NCBI RefSeq assembly: GCF_003337565.1 | Contig: NZ_QPJL01000001.1 | Coordinates: 478,019 to 542,018 of the forward strand | Source of the DNA: Paracoccus lutimaris | GTDB lineage: Bacteria; Pseudomonadota; Alphaproteobacteria; Rhodobacterales; Rhodobacteraceae | DNA length: 64,000 nucleotides | Direction of reading: 5' to 3' | Part shown: in pieces, positions 12,256 to 20,730 of the stretch | How positions within the stretch are numbered: position 1 is the stretch's first letter | How the letters are laid out: each line of letters starts with the position of its first letter | The notes under the pieces: generated by a model | Database searches by the model: none | What the model was told of the DNA's origin: nothing | Seen by the model: the letters and a program-made list of their open reading frames with translations, nothing else | Translations under genes and position numbers: made by a program

Positions 12256-14337
12256 ATGAAAGACCCCTTGCCATCAGACATCTTCAAGCCCGGCCAGATC
12301 CTGAATAACACCTATGAAATCATAGGGATACTTGGCCGCGGCGGCACCGGAGAGGTCTATCTCGCCCATAACCAGGTCGTCGAGCGGGATGTCGCGATCA
12401 AGGCGCTGAATCAGCAATTTTCAGCAAATGCCGATTATCTTGATCTGATGAAACGCGAAGAACAGATGCGCAACATCATCCATGATGCCGTTGTGCGTTA
12501 TTCGGAATGTTCGCGATCGGATTCCGGTCAGGTTTTCCTGGTGATGGATCATATCGAGGGGCCATCCCTCAATCAGGTGATGCTGGAACGCCGTCTCGAT
12601 GATCGGGCGCTGATGATCGTCGCGCACCGGGTTCTGGAAGGGCTGGCCGCGACCCATGGCCGGGGCATCGTGCATCGCGACCTGTCCCCCGACAACATCA
12701 TCCTGCGCGACGGCAGGCCGGAGCGTGCGACGATCATCGATTTCGGCATCGCGAAGGATACCGCTGCCGGCGCGCGCACCATTGTCGGCAACGAGTTTGC
12801 CGGAAAATACGAATATGCCGCGCCCGAGCAGCTGGATGGCAAGGCGGATTACCGGTCGGATTTCTACGGGCTTGGTGCCCTGCTGCTGGCCGCCGCCCGC
12901 GAAGAGGTGCCGCGGGTCGGCACAAGCCCCGGCGAGGTGGTCCGCTTCAAGCGTCGGGCGCTCGACACTTCCGGGCTCGCCGCGCCGCTCAAGGACCTGA
13001 TCGACTGGTTGACCGACCCCGACCCGGCGCGGCGCCCGCAAAGCGCGGCCGAGGCGCTGGAGCGGCTGGAGCGCTGGCTTAAACCCGACACGCAGCGTGA
13101 CAAACCTGCGGAATCGGGCAGGAAAAAGCGGCGCCTGCTGCTGCCGGCCGCTCTTGCGGCGGCGCTGGCGGTCGCGGGTGGGCTGTGGGCGACGGGCTAT
13201 TTCACCCCAGCCCTGCCCGAGGCCAACCCTTATCTTCTGACGGCAAGCCTTGTTCCCGGCGCGGGTGGAACGCTGACCGGCAATGCGCCCGATGGCGAAA
13301 CCGCCGCCGCCCTGCGCAACGCATTCCGCGACGCCTCGGGCAGCCCCCCGCCCGAGAACGCATTGACCCTTGCGACCGGCATGCCCGACAAGACCTGGCC
13401 CGGGGATGTGGCAAAGCTGCTCGCGCTGGCCGCGCCGCTGTCCCGCTGGGAGATATCCGTGACCGGCAACACCGCCAGACTGGCCGGCATCGCACCCGAT
13501 ACCGCGACGCGCGATGCGATGCAGGCCGGGCTGGCGGAATGGCCTTCACCCGGGGGGATGACGCTGCAGGCCGAGCTGGTCGCCGGGCCGGAGACGCTGG
13601 GCTGGGCGGCGTTGCAGCCATATCTCGACCGTCTGGCCACCTGCGGCGCGCTGACCGCCCCGGCCGATCAGCCCGGCGAATTCGCGCTGCTCGACACCAT
13701 CACCCTGACGGGATCCCTTGCCCGGCCGCAGGACGCCGAAACGATCAGGTCCACCCTCGCCCCGGTGATCGGCGACCGCAGCCTCGAGATTCAGGCGCAG
13801 GTCCTGAACGAGGATCTGTGCCGGATCCGGTCGGTCCTGCCGCCCGTCCCTGCTGGCGCGATGTCGATCTGGCTGGGGCGCGGCGCGACCGGCGAGGCCG
13901 CGCTGACCGGCGTCTTCCAGACCGGCGACAACCCGGTCGTCGATATCCAGTTTCCCGCCAATATCACCGGCGCATCGCTATGGGTGATGGTCGTGGACAA
14001 TACCGGCAAGGTCTTTCACGTCCTGCCAAACATCAACCAGACCGACGCGATGGTGGACGATCTGGGCCAGGTCGATAACGGCATCCGGCGGGTGCGGGTG
14101 CTGTGGTCGCTCGAGCAGCTGAAAGAAGATGCCAGCCGCCTTGCCGTCCAGGTCTCCGAGGGCGATTACGGCAAGTCCGAGGTCATCGCGATCCTGTCGA
14201 AAACGCCGCTGTTCGACCTGCGCCGGCCGCGCGACGAAAGCGTCAATTCGGTCGCCGAGGCGCTGGCCGAGACATTGAAGGGCCGCGAGGACCAGATCAT
14301 CGGCGTCGCCTCGCGCATCATCGATGCGCGGCAGTGA
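12256..14337 (+). CDS. Membrane Ser/Thr protein kinase with periplasmic DUF4384-like domain
   Basis: 693 residues from ATG 12256 (ACGGAG nine bases upstream; a GTG one codon earlier is possible). The Hanks-type kinase domain (about 20-278) has the glycine loop GRGGTGEVY, K49 in VAIK, the catalytic loop HRDLSPDN (H140-D142) and DFG at 162-164, so it should be active. One transmembrane helix lies at about 294-316. The C-terminal extracytoplasmic part contains repeated small modules and then a DUF4384-like segment (SIWLGRGATGEAAL...LWVMVVDNTGKVFHVLPN). It is divergent from the ClpV gene, recalling PpkA-type kinases that regulate type VI secretion by threonine phosphorylation; however, it lacks the VWA domain of classical PpkA. 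Confidence 0.88.
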   Translation: MKDPLPSDIFKPGQILNNTYEIIGILGRGGTGEVYLAHNQVVERDVAIKALNQQFSANADYLDLMKREEQMRNIIHDAVVRYSECSRSDSGQVFLVMDHIEGPSLNQVMLERRLDDRALMIVAHRVLEGLAATHGRGIVHRDLSPDNIILRDGRPERATIIDFGIAKDTAAGARTIVGNEFAGKYEYAAPEQLDGKADYRSDFYGLGALLLAAAREEVPRVGTSPGEVVRFKRRALDTSGLAAPLKDLIDWLTDPDPARRPQSAAEALERLERWLKPDTQRDKPAESGRKKRRLLLPAALAAALAVAGGLWATGYFTPALPEANPYLLTASLVPGAGGTLTGNAPDGETAAALRNAFRDASGSPPPENALTLATGMPDKTWPGDVAKLLALAAPLSRWEISVTGNTARLAGIAPDTATRDAMQAGLAEWPSPGGMTLQAELVAGPETLGWAALQPYLDRLATCGALTAPADQPGEFALLDTITLTGSLARPQDAETIRSTLAPVIGDRSLEIQAQVLNEDLCRIRSVLPPVPAGAMSIWLGRGATGEAALTGVFQTGDNPVVDIQFPANITGASLWVMVVDNTGKVFHVLPNINQTDAMVDDLGQVDNGIRRVRVLWSLEQLKEDASRLAVQVSEGDYGKSEVIAILSKTPLFDLRRPRDESVNSVAEALAETLKGREDQIIGVASRIIDARQ

Positions 14338-14387
14338 CAGCCCTCCAGCCGTCATTCCGGCAATGGCGCGGCATCTCCCGGATGAGA

Positions 14388-15314
14388 TCACGAGGAGTTG
14401 CGGCCCCGCGTCAGGACATGAGGCCCGGGCGCCGCGCGCCGCCGCAGCCGCGCCTCGCGCAAGGTGATATAACAGATGGCGCCGATCATGATGGCGCCTC
14501 CCAGCATGACCCAGATATCGACCGGCTCGCCAAAGACCAGCGCCCCCAGAAGCGCCGCCCATAGAAGTTGCAGCAGCACCACCGGCTGCGTCACGGTCAG
14601 GGGTGCCGAGGCAAAGGCCCGCGTCATCGCATAATGGCCGGCGGTCGCGAAAAGCGCCGTTCCCGCCAGCACCGCGCATTGTTCCAGGTTGGGCGGCACC
14701 CAGTTCAGCGCCGCCAGGGGCGCCAGCCCGATACAGACAGTCAGCGACATCATCGCCACCACCACCGTCGCGGGCAGCGCTTCGGACAGGCGTTTCGCGA
14801 CCAGATACGAGCTGCCAAAGGCCAAAGCCGCGCCCAGCTGCGCCAGATGCCCGGCCTGCAATTCGCGGATGCCGGGACGCAGCACGATCATCGCCCCGGT
14901 CAACGCCACCAGAATGGCCAGCGCTCGCCGCCAAGAGATCCGCTCACCCATCAGCAGCGCCGCACCCAGCGTGACGACAATCGGATTGAGAAAACCGATG
15001 GCCGTCACCTCGGCCACGGTGATCCGGGCCATGGCATAAAACCACAGGACCACCGCCAGCACATGCAGGCCCCCGCGCAGGATCAACAGCCGCCAGATCC
15101 GCGGCGAGAACCCCTGCCGCAGCGCCGGCACCAGCACCGGGATCAGGAAGATCAGGCCAAAGGCAAAGCGGATGAAGGCGCCCTCGGCCGCGGGCAGCGC
15201 CACGCCCAGCCAGCGCACGGTGCCATTCACGGCAACAAAGCACAGGCCCGTGGCCAGCATCCACAGGATACCGGCCAGATCACTGCGGGACGCGGAAGCG
15301 GGCATGTCGGTCAT
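14388..15314 (-). CDS. EamA/DMT-family transporter
   Basis: 308 residues with about ten hydrophobic helices in two EamA halves of the drug/metabolite transporter superfamily (for example ILWMLATGLCFVAVNG at the start and ITVAEVTAIGFLNPIVVTLGAALLMGE cut in two at mid-protein). It probably exports or imports a small metabolite at the inner membrane; the substrate cannot be read from sequence. It lies 37 bases downstream of the LysE-type exporter on the same strand and may be co-transcribed with it. The start could also be the ATG three codons later (15305). Confidence 0.85.
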   Translation of the reverse strand: MTDMPASASRSDLAGILWMLATGLCFVAVNGTVRWLGVALPAAEGAFIRFAFGLIFLIPVLVPALRQGFSPRIWRLLILRGGLHVLAVVLWFYAMARITVAEVTAIGFLNPIVVTLGAALLMGERISWRRALAILVALTGAMIVLRPGIRELQAGHLAQLGAALAFGSSYLVAKRLSEALPATVVVAMMSLTVCIGLAPLAALNWVPPNLEQCAVLAGTALFATAGHYAMTRAFASAPLTVTQPVVLLQLLWAALLGALVFGEPVDIWVMLGGAIMIGAICYITLREARLRRRAAPGPHVLTRGRNSS

Positions 15315-15351
15315 CCGACCGGCATGCCCGCTATCGCGCCCCGATACAAGC

Positions 15352-15948
15352 TCAGCCGTGCAGGATCAGCCCCAGCGCGATGGACCACATCACCAGCCCG
15401 ACCAGCACATCCAGCACCTGCCAGGCGATGGGTTTGGCAAAGACCGGCGCCAGCAGCCTTGCCCCGTAACCCAGCGCAAAGAAGAAGATGATCGACCCCG
15501 AAACCGCCCCGATCAGAAAGCCGGTCTTGTCCGGCCAGCCCGAGGAAATCGAGCCGAGCAGCACCACCGTATCCAGCCAGACATGCGGGTTCAGCCAGGT
15601 CAGCGCGGCAATGACCGCCAACGTCGCGCCAAGGCTCGCCGCCCCCTGTCCGGCCTTCAGCGCCGCGCCGCCCCGCCACGCGGCCAGAAACGCCTTGGCG
15701 CCATAGGCCAGCAGAAAGATCACGCCCCCCCAGCGCATCACCTCCAGAAACCATGGCGCGCTTGAGGCGATCGCCCCCGCCCCCATCACTCCGGCCGTGA
15801 TCAGCAGCGCATCCGACAGCGCGCAAAAGGCGCAGGTGGCAAAGACATGGTGCCGCAACAGGCCCTGTTTCAGCACAAAGGCGTTCTGCGCCCCGATGGC
15901 GACGATCAGCGACAGGCTGGTTCCGAAACCGGCAAGATAGGCACTCAT
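15352..15948 (-). CDS. argO: LysE/ArgO-family amino-acid exporter
   Basis: 198 residues, the usual length for LysE/ArgO. The N-terminus MSAYLAGFGTSLSLIVAIGA followed by QNAFVLKQGL is the family signature (GAQNAFVLRQG), and about six transmembrane segments follow. The family exports arginine or lysine and its toxic analogues. It is divergent from an ArgP-type LysR regulator with a 98-base gap, the classic argO/argP arrangement, so induction by basic amino acids through that regulator is likely. Confidence 0.9.
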   Translation of the reverse strand: MSAYLAGFGTSLSLIVAIGAQNAFVLKQGLLRHHVFATCAFCALSDALLITAGVMGAGAIASSAPWFLEVMRWGGVIFLLAYGAKAFLAAWRGGAALKAGQGAASLGATLAVIAALTWLNPHVWLDTVVLLGSISSGWPDKTGFLIGAVSGSIIFFFALGYGARLLAPVFAKPIAWQVLDVLVGLVMWSIALGLILHG

Positions 15949-16031
15949 GGCACGCTCCGTTATGCGATCTTTCTGTTGCCCCTCTCTTGCCCGAAGGCGC
16001 GTATTCAGACAAACTAAAATAAATTACCCAG

Positions 16032-16048
16032 ATTAAGTGAAACTTAAT
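16032..16048. promoter_or_regulatory. Inverted repeat at the argP start, probable LysR operator half-sites
   Basis: ATTAAG-TGAAA-CTTAAT: perfect 6-bp arms with a 5-base spacer. The right arm overlaps the ATG of the LysR gene (16047), in the AT-rich divergent region between argO and argP. The position fits an autorepression site. The assignment is inference. Confidence 0.5.
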
Positions 16049-16910
16049 GCTCGACTATGCCGCCCTTGCCGCCCTTGCCGAAATCATCCGCCGCGGCTCG
16101 TTCGAGGCGGCGGCGGCGGCACTTGGCGTGACGCCCTCGGCGATCTCGCAACGCATCAAGGGGCTTGAGGAACGCATGGGCGAGGTGCTGATCCATCGCG
16201 GTCCGCCAGCGCGCGGCACGGCCATGGGGTTGCGGCTGATGCAGCATCTCGATCAGGTGCGGGTGCTGGAACAGGCGCTGGGGACGGATCCCGGCGCCGC
16301 CCCGGCCACGCTGCGGCTGGCAGTCAATGCCGACAGCCTGGCCACATGGTTCCCGCGGGTGATGACGGCGCTTGACGTGATCTATGACCTGGTGGTGGAC
16401 GATCAGGACCATGCCCGCGACTGGCTGCGCAAGGGCGAGGTCTCGGCCGCGATCAGCTCCGACCCCGAGCCGGTGCCGGGCTGCGACGCCTATGCGCTGG
16501 GGCACATGCGCTATCACGCGCTGGCAACGCCCGCATTCATCGCCCGGCATTTCCCGGATGGCGTGACCGAAGCCGCGCTGCGCCGGGCGCCGTCGGTCAT
16601 CTTCAACATGAAGGACGCCGCCCAAAGCCGCTGGGCAGAATCGCTCACCGGCACGAAACTGCACCTGAGCGGCCATCAGGTCCCCGCCTCCGAGGCCTTT
16701 GCCCGCGTCGTCGAACTGGGCCTTGGCTGGGGCATGATCCCCGACAGCATGGCCGCCCCTGCCCTCGCCGCAAACCGCCTTGCGCATCTGGCCCCCGACC
16801 TGCCGCTCGATATCGCGCTTTACTGGCACGTCCAGCGCGCCATCCGCCCCGCACTGGCCTCCCTGACCGGCGCGATACGAAAAAGGGCCGCAGAAGACCT
16901 GCGACCCTGA
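16047..16910 (+). CDS. argP: LysR-family regulator, ArgP/IciA type
   Basis: 287 residues. The N-terminal winged helix-turn-helix reads LDYAALAALAEIIRRGSF...LGVTPSAISQRIKGLEERMG, matching the ArgP subfamily (LAAVVREGSFERAA...TPSAVSQRIKALE). A LysR substrate-binding domain follows, including the conserved GLGWGMIPD. ArgP activates exporter genes when arginine or lysine is high. It is divergent from the ArgO-type exporter, which is its likely target. No recognisable ribosome site precedes the ATG, which lies inside an inverted repeat, so translation may be weak. Confidence 0.9.
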   Translation: MLDYAALAALAEIIRRGSFEAAAAALGVTPSAISQRIKGLEERMGEVLIHRGPPARGTAMGLRLMQHLDQVRVLEQALGTDPGAAPATLRLAVNADSLATWFPRVMTALDVIYDLVVDDQDHARDWLRKGEVSAAISSDPEPVPGCDAYALGHMRYHALATPAFIARHFPDGVTEAALRRAPSVIFNMKDAAQSRWAESLTGTKLHLSGHQVPASEAFARVVELGLGWGMIPDSMAAPALAANRLAHLAPDLPLDIALYWHVQRAIRPALASLTGAIRKRAAEDLRP

Positions 16911-16950
16911 TTTCTTCTTCACTCAAATATCCCCGCCGGAGGCACCGGCC
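16911..16950 (+). repeat. Gene-end repeat, copy A
   Basis: The core TTTCTTCTTCACTCAAATATCC follows the argP stop directly and is followed by a short GC hairpin (GCCGG...CCGGC) before the yebC stop. It is one of six related intergenic copies in the window that share an AAATATCC core. Confidence 0.6.
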
Positions 16951-17694
16951 TCAAAGCTGGGCGGCCACGTCATCCGACAGGTCGAAATTGCCGGTCACGT
17001 TCTGAACGTCGTCATCTTCATCGAACGCATCCAGAAGCTTCATCAGCTTCTGCGCGGTTTCCAGATCGGTGATCTCGGTCGGGGCCTGCGGCTTCCAGAT
17101 CAGCTTGGCGGTCTCGGATTCGCCCAAGGCCCCCTCAAGCGCGGCCGAAACCTCGCCCAGATCGGTGTCCGAGGTATAGATCCAGTGGCCTTCCTCGTCG
17201 CTTTCGACATCCTCGGCCCCGGCCTCGATCGCGGCCATCATCACCGTATCCGCGTCACCGGCGCTGGCGGGATACATGATCTCGCCCTTGCGGTCGAACA
17301 TGAAGCTGACCGAGCCGGTCTGCCCCATATCGCCGCCATATTTGGTGAAATAGCTGCGCACATTCGAGGCAGTGCGGTTGCGGTTGTCGGTCATTGCCTC
17401 GACGATGATGGCGATCCCGTTCGGGCCGTAGCCCTCGTAACGGATCTCGTCATAGTTTTCCGCGTCACCGCCCTGCGACTTCTTGATGGCGCGGTCGATC
17501 ACGTCCTTGGGGACGGAATTCGACTTGGCTTCCTTGACCGCCAGACGCAGACGCGGGTTCTTGTCGGGGTCGGGGTCGCCCATCTTGGCGGCGACGGTGA
17601 TCTCTTTGGCCAGTTTCGAGAACAGCTTGGAACGAAGCTTGTCCTGCTTCCCTTTCCGATGCTGGATATTGGCCCATTTGGAATGGCCTGCCAT
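16951..17694 (-). CDS. YebC/PmpR-family protein (TACO1 family)
   Basis: 247 residues, full length for the family. It has the invariant N-terminus [18 protein letters not shown] and the characteristic GPNG(I/V)A(I/L)(I/V)VE motif (here [17 protein letters not shown]). Members are described as transcriptional regulators and, more recently, as ribosome-associated factors that help translate difficult proline stretches. It stands alone, convergent with argP and downstream of the ribbon-helix-helix gene. Confidence 0.95.
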   Translation of the reverse strand: MAGHSKWANIQHRKGKQDKLRSKLFSKLAKEITVAAKMGDPDPDKNPRLRLAVKEAKSNSVPKDVIDRAIKKSQGGDAENYDEIRYEGYGPNGIAIIVEAMTDNRNRTASNVRSYFTKYGGDMGQTGSVSFMFDRKGEIMYPASAGDADTVMMAAIEAGAEDVESDEEGHWIYTSDTDLGEVSAALEGALGESETAKLIWKPQAPTEITDLETAQKLMKLLDAFDEDDDVQNVTGNFDLSDDVAAQL

Positions 17695-17733
17695 GGTGCT
17701 TTCCAGATCCTTTGAAATGTATCGCTGGCGCTT

Positions 17734-18000
17734 TTAGTCAGCCGGGTCCGGGGCTGCAAGCATTTGCCTCAACTCGGACAGCACATAAAGCCGCAAGGCG
17801 GTCGCCAGCCCGACATCGGCGGGGCGGCGGTGGTCGATCTGGGCGATCAGCGTGGCGGTGGTTTCGCCGCGTCGGCGCGCGATCAGCTTCAGCTCGCGCC
17901 AAAAGGGCTCCTCAAGGCTGACCGAGGTGCGATGCCCGCCAATGGTCACCGACCGCTTGACCGGGGCCGACATGGCCGGCAGGACAAATGCCTCAGTCAT
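17734..18000 (-). CDS. Ribbon-helix-helix domain protein
   Basis: 88 residues from ATG 18000. The core KRSVTIGGHRTSVSLEEPFW followed by RELKLIARRRGETTATLIAQID matches the RHH_4-type fold (beta strand plus two helices). Its role is presumably DNA binding; the target is unknown. The start overlaps the end of the DUF4169 gene by 8 bases, giving a compact fumC-DUF4169-RHH operon, an arrangement I know from other Rhodobacteraceae. The start at 17970 is an alternative. Confidence 0.85.
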   Translation of the reverse strand: MTEAFVLPAMSAPVKRSVTIGGHRTSVSLEEPFWRELKLIARRRGETTATLIAQIDHRRPADVGLATALRLYVLSELRQMLAAPDPAD

Positions 18001-18205
18001 CGCCGTGCTCCTTGCTCTTGTCGCGACGATGCCCGTCCAGATGCCGGGCGGCGCGGTCGGCATCGGCCTTTTCAACCCGCTTTTGCGCCTTGCTGCGGCC
18101 GAATTTCGCCGCATTCGCATCGCCTGCCGCACGGGCGGCGTCGCGGGCGGCGGATTTCCGCGCCGCCCGCAAGTTGATGACTTTGCCCGATCCGGCGCCG
18201 GTCAC
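17993..18205 (-). CDS. DUF4169 family small basic protein
   Basis: 70 residues, very rich in Arg, Lys and Ala. It starts MTGAGSGKVINLRAARKSAA and continues as one charged helix ending in a His/Asp/Lys-rich tail, as in DUF4169 proteins (…INLR..RK). Function unknown. It begins 5 bases after the fumC stop and overlaps the following ribbon-helix-helix gene, so the three are probably one transcript. Confidence 0.8.
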   Translation of the reverse strand: MTGAGSGKVINLRAARKSAARDAARAAGDANAAKFGRSKAQKRVEKADADRAARHLDGHRRDKSKEHGDD

Positions 18206-18210
18206 GATGC

Positions 18211-19605
18211 TCAGTCCTCGGGACCGACCATCAGCTCCGGACGCACGACACGATCAAAGGTCTCGCCATCGACAAAACCAAGCGCAATCGCCTCTTCGCG
18301 CAGGGTGGTGCCGTTCTTGTGGGCGGTCTTGGCGACCTTGGTGGCGTTGTCATAGCCGATGGTCGGCGCCAAGGCCGTGACCAGCATCAGCGATTCCTTC
18401 ATCAGCTTGTCGATGCGCGGAATATTCGCCTGCGTGCCCACGACCATGTTGTCGGTGAATGACGATGCCGCATCGCCCAGAAGCTGCATGGATTGCAGCA
18501 CGTTATAGGACATCATCGGGTTATAGACGTTCAGCTCGAAATGGCCCTGGCTGCCGGCAAAACCGATGGCCGCGTCATTGCCCATGACATGGGCGCAGAC
18601 CATGGTCAGCGCCTCGGCCTGGGTCGGGTTCACCTTGCCCGGCATGATCGACGAGCCGGGTTCGTTTTCCGGCAGGATCAGTTCGCCCAGACCCGAACGC
18701 GGCCCCGAACCCAGCAGACGCATGTCATTGGCGATCTTGAACAGCGATCCCGCGACCGTCTTCAGCGCGCCCGAAAAGAACACCATCGCATCATGCGCGG
18801 CCAGCGCCTCGAACTTGTTCGGCGCGGTGACAAAAGGCAGGCCGGTGATCTTGGCGATCTCGGCGGCAATCGCTGTGTCCCAGCCCTTCTTGGTGTTCAG
18901 CCCGGTGCCGACGGCGGTGCCACCCTGCGCCAGCTCATAGATGTCGCCAAGCGCCAGCTTGACCCGCTCGATGCCCTTTTCGACCTGATGGGCATAGCCG
19001 CCGAATTCCTGGCCCAAGGTCAGGGGCGTTGCGTCCTGCGTATGAGTGCGGCCGATCTTGATGATATCCTTGAATTCCTCGGCCTTGGCGACCAGCGCCT
19101 TGTGCAGCTTTTCCAAACCGGGGATCAGCACGTCGCGCGCCTGCATGGCGATGGCGACATGCATCGCGGTCGGGAAGGTGTCGTTCGAGGACTGCCCCAT
19201 ATTCACATGGTCATTGGGGTGGACGGGCTTTTTCGAGCCCATCTCGCCGCCCATGATCTCGATGGCGCGGTTCGAGACCACCTCGTTGGCGTTCATGTTC
19301 GACTGCGTGCCCGAACCCGTCTGCCAGACCACCAGCGGGAAGTTGTCGTCGAACTTGCCCGCGACAACCTCGGAGGCCGCCTGCACCATCGCACGCCCGC
19401 GTTCCGCATCCAGATTGCCGGTCGCCATGTTCACCTGCGCCGCCGCCTGCTTGATCACGCCAAGCGCGCGCACGATGGCCACGGGCTGCTTTTCCCAGCC
19501 GATGGGAAAGTTGATGATCGAGCGCTGGGTCTGCGCGCCCCAGTATTTGTCGGCGGGAACCTCGAGCGGGCCGAAGCTGTCGGTCTCGGTGCGGGTCTTG
19601 GTCAT
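18211..19605 (-). CDS. fumC: Class II fumarate hydratase
   Basis: 464 residues, standard for the iron-independent FumC. The superfamily signature is visible as [11 protein letters not shown] (about residues 315-325), plus N-terminal [18 protein letters not shown] and [13 protein letters not shown]. It catalyses reversible hydration of fumarate to L-malate in the TCA cycle as a cytosolic homotetramer. It is first gene of a short operon with DUF4169 and a ribbon-helix-helix protein. Confidence 0.97.
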   Translation of the reverse strand: MTKTRTETDSFGPLEVPADKYWGAQTQRSIINFPIGWEKQPVAIVRALGVIKQAAAQVNMATGNLDAERGRAMVQAASEVVAGKFDDNFPLVVWQTGSGTQSNMNANEVVSNRAIEIMGGEMGSKKPVHPNDHVNMGQSSNDTFPTAMHVAIAMQARDVLIPGLEKLHKALVAKAEEFKDIIKIGRTHTQDATPLTLGQEFGGYAHQVEKGIERVKLALGDIYELAQGGTAVGTGLNTKKGWDTAIAAEIAKITGLPFVTAPNKFEALAAHDAMVFFSGALKTVAGSLFKIANDMRLLGSGPRSGLGELILPENEPGSSIMPGKVNPTQAEALTMVCAHVMGNDAAIGFAGSQGHFELNVYNPMMSYNVLQSMQLLGDAASSFTDNMVVGTQANIPRIDKLMKESLMLVTALAPTIGYDNATKVAKTAHKNGTTLREEAIALGFVDGETFDRVVRPELMVGPED

Positions 19606-19727
19606 GTGAAATATCCCTCACGGTTTCGCGGCGTTTTTAGCCGTGACGTGGCGGATTCGCAATCAGTATACGAATGTATGCAGTTAGCGCTCACGGTCGA
19701 GAGGTTGAAATGCCGGGGCGCGGAACG

Positions 19728-19762
19728 AAAAAGCGGCCCCGCGCCTTTCGCGCCGGGACCGC
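19728..19762 (-). terminator. Intrinsic terminator after sspB
   Basis: On the minus strand a GC-rich hairpin (arms GCGGTCCCGGCGC and GCGCGGGGCCGC, one bulge, loop GAAAG) is followed by five T. It lies 35 bases beyond the sspB stop, in the 191-base gap before fumC; the rest of that gap should hold the fumC promoter. Confidence 0.75.
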
Positions 19763-19796
19763 CTTGTCTCATGCCGTGAAAGGGCGGCCGGGCGGC

Positions 19797-20273
19797 CTAC
19801 TTGCGCCACTTGTCCAGGCTGACGACCTCGGCCCCGCCCTTGGGGCCTTCGCCGGGCTCGTCGTCCAGCTCAAGATCGCCGTCGTCCTCGTCCTCGTCCT
19901 CGTCGCTGTCGTCGTCATCGTCGTGATTTTCAAAGCGCAGGCCGAACTCCACCGAAGGATCAACAAAGGTGCGCAGCGCGTCGAAGGGGACGTAAAGCGG
20001 CTCGGGCGAATTGCCGAAATTCAGGGTAATGCGGAAGCCTTCGGGCGTGACCTCGAGGTTCTCGAACCAATGCTGGATGACGATGGTCATTTCCTCGGGA
20101 TAGCGCTCGCGTAGCCAGTCCGCCATCTCGACATCCGAATCGCGGGTATCGAAGGTGATGAAGAAATGATGGTCGCCCGGCAGGCCCTCGGTCGCGACCG
20201 CCTGCAGGACCTCGGCGATCAGCCGTTGCATGGCGCGGTGCATCATTCCGCCGTAATCGATTCCGCGTGCCAT
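19797..20273 (-). CDS. sspB: SspB-type ClpXP adaptor
   Basis: 158 residues from an ATG with GGAGG upstream. The SspB-alpha fold (about 1-115) begins MARGIDYGGMMHRAMQRLI and contains HHFFITFDT and MTIVIQHWFENLEV. A very acidic linker (DDDDDSDEDEDEDDGD) follows, written in a GTC/CTC trinucleotide-like tract, and the C-terminus EVVSLDKWRK is the probable ClpX-docking tail. SspB delivers ssrA-tagged and other substrates to ClpXP. It is upstream of fumC on the same strand, but separated by a terminator. Confidence 0.93.
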   Translation of the reverse strand: MARGIDYGGMMHRAMQRLIAEVLQAVATEGLPGDHHFFITFDTRDSDVEMADWLRERYPEEMTIVIQHWFENLEVTPEGFRITLNFGNSPEPLYVPFDALRTFVDPSVEFGLRFENHDDDDDSDEDEDEDDGDLELDDEPGEGPKGGAEVVSLDKWRK

Positions 20274-20363
20274 GACATCCTCCGTCGTACTTGCTGGTCA
20301 GCATAGGGAATTGAATCGGGTTGAAAAGCCCCTGCCGAACCCAAGTTGCCCCAGCGTAAACAT

Positions 20364-20385
20364 AAAAGGCGCCACAAGGGCGCCT
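20364..20385 (-). terminator. Intrinsic terminator after the tRNA-Asp pair
   Basis: On the minus strand AGGCGCC-CTTGT-GGCGCCT is followed by TTT, a 7-bp perfect stem 22 bases beyond the tRNA 3' end. Confidence 0.8.
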
Positions 20386-20406
20386 GATCACTTCAAGGCT
20401 GGAAAA

Positions 20407-20483
20407 TGGCGCGGTTGACGGGGCTCGAACCCGCGACCCCCGGCGTGACAGGCCGGTACTCTAACCGACTGAGCTACAACCGC
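20407..20483 (-). tRNA. tRNA-Asp (GTC), copy 2 of the transcript
   Basis: A 77-nt cloverleaf with encoded CCA. Acceptor arms are GCGGTTG and CAACCGC, the D-arm includes TAGCTCAGTCGGTTAGAGTA, the anticodon stem-loop CCGGCCTGTCACGCCGG places GTC, and the T-arm contains GGTTCGAGCCCC. It is identical to the copy 105 bases upstream on the same strand. Confidence 0.97.
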
Positions 20484-20511
20484 GCATCGTTTCCGGCGAT
20501 GTTCATGGTTC

Positions 20512-20588
20512 TGGCGCGGTTGACGGGGCTCGAACCCGCGACCCCCGGCGTGACAGGCCGGTACTCTAACCGACTGAGCTACAACCGC
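20512..20588 (-). tRNA. tRNA-Asp (GTC), copy 1 of the transcript
   Basis: Same 77-nt sequence as the neighbouring copy, including the encoded CCA and anticodon GTC. A 28-base spacer separates the copies. The minus-strand promoter should lie in 20589-20660. Confidence 0.97.
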
Positions 20589-20669
20589 GCAGACCATGTG
20601 CCCGGATCGCCGTCCGGGGTGCGAGGGGGTTTACGCATGGGGGCGGTGCCCGTCAAGACCGATATTGGG

Positions 20670-20702
20670 AAAAAATGCGGGGCGCCCCAATAGGGACGCC
20701 CC
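20670..20702 (-). terminator. Intrinsic terminator after the PRC-barrel gene
   Basis: On the minus strand GGGGCGTCCC-TATT-GGGGCGCCCC (10-bp stem with one G-T pair) is followed by GCATTTTTT, 28 bases after the stop. Confidence 0.85.
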
Positions 20703-20730
20703 AGACCATGACAAGCGCTGCAGGCAGACG

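Noticed and set aside
20407..20588. CRISPR-like direct repeat with 105-bp period
   Set aside because: The repeated unit is a complete tRNA-Asp gene. No CRISPR array or cas gene was seen anywhere in the window.
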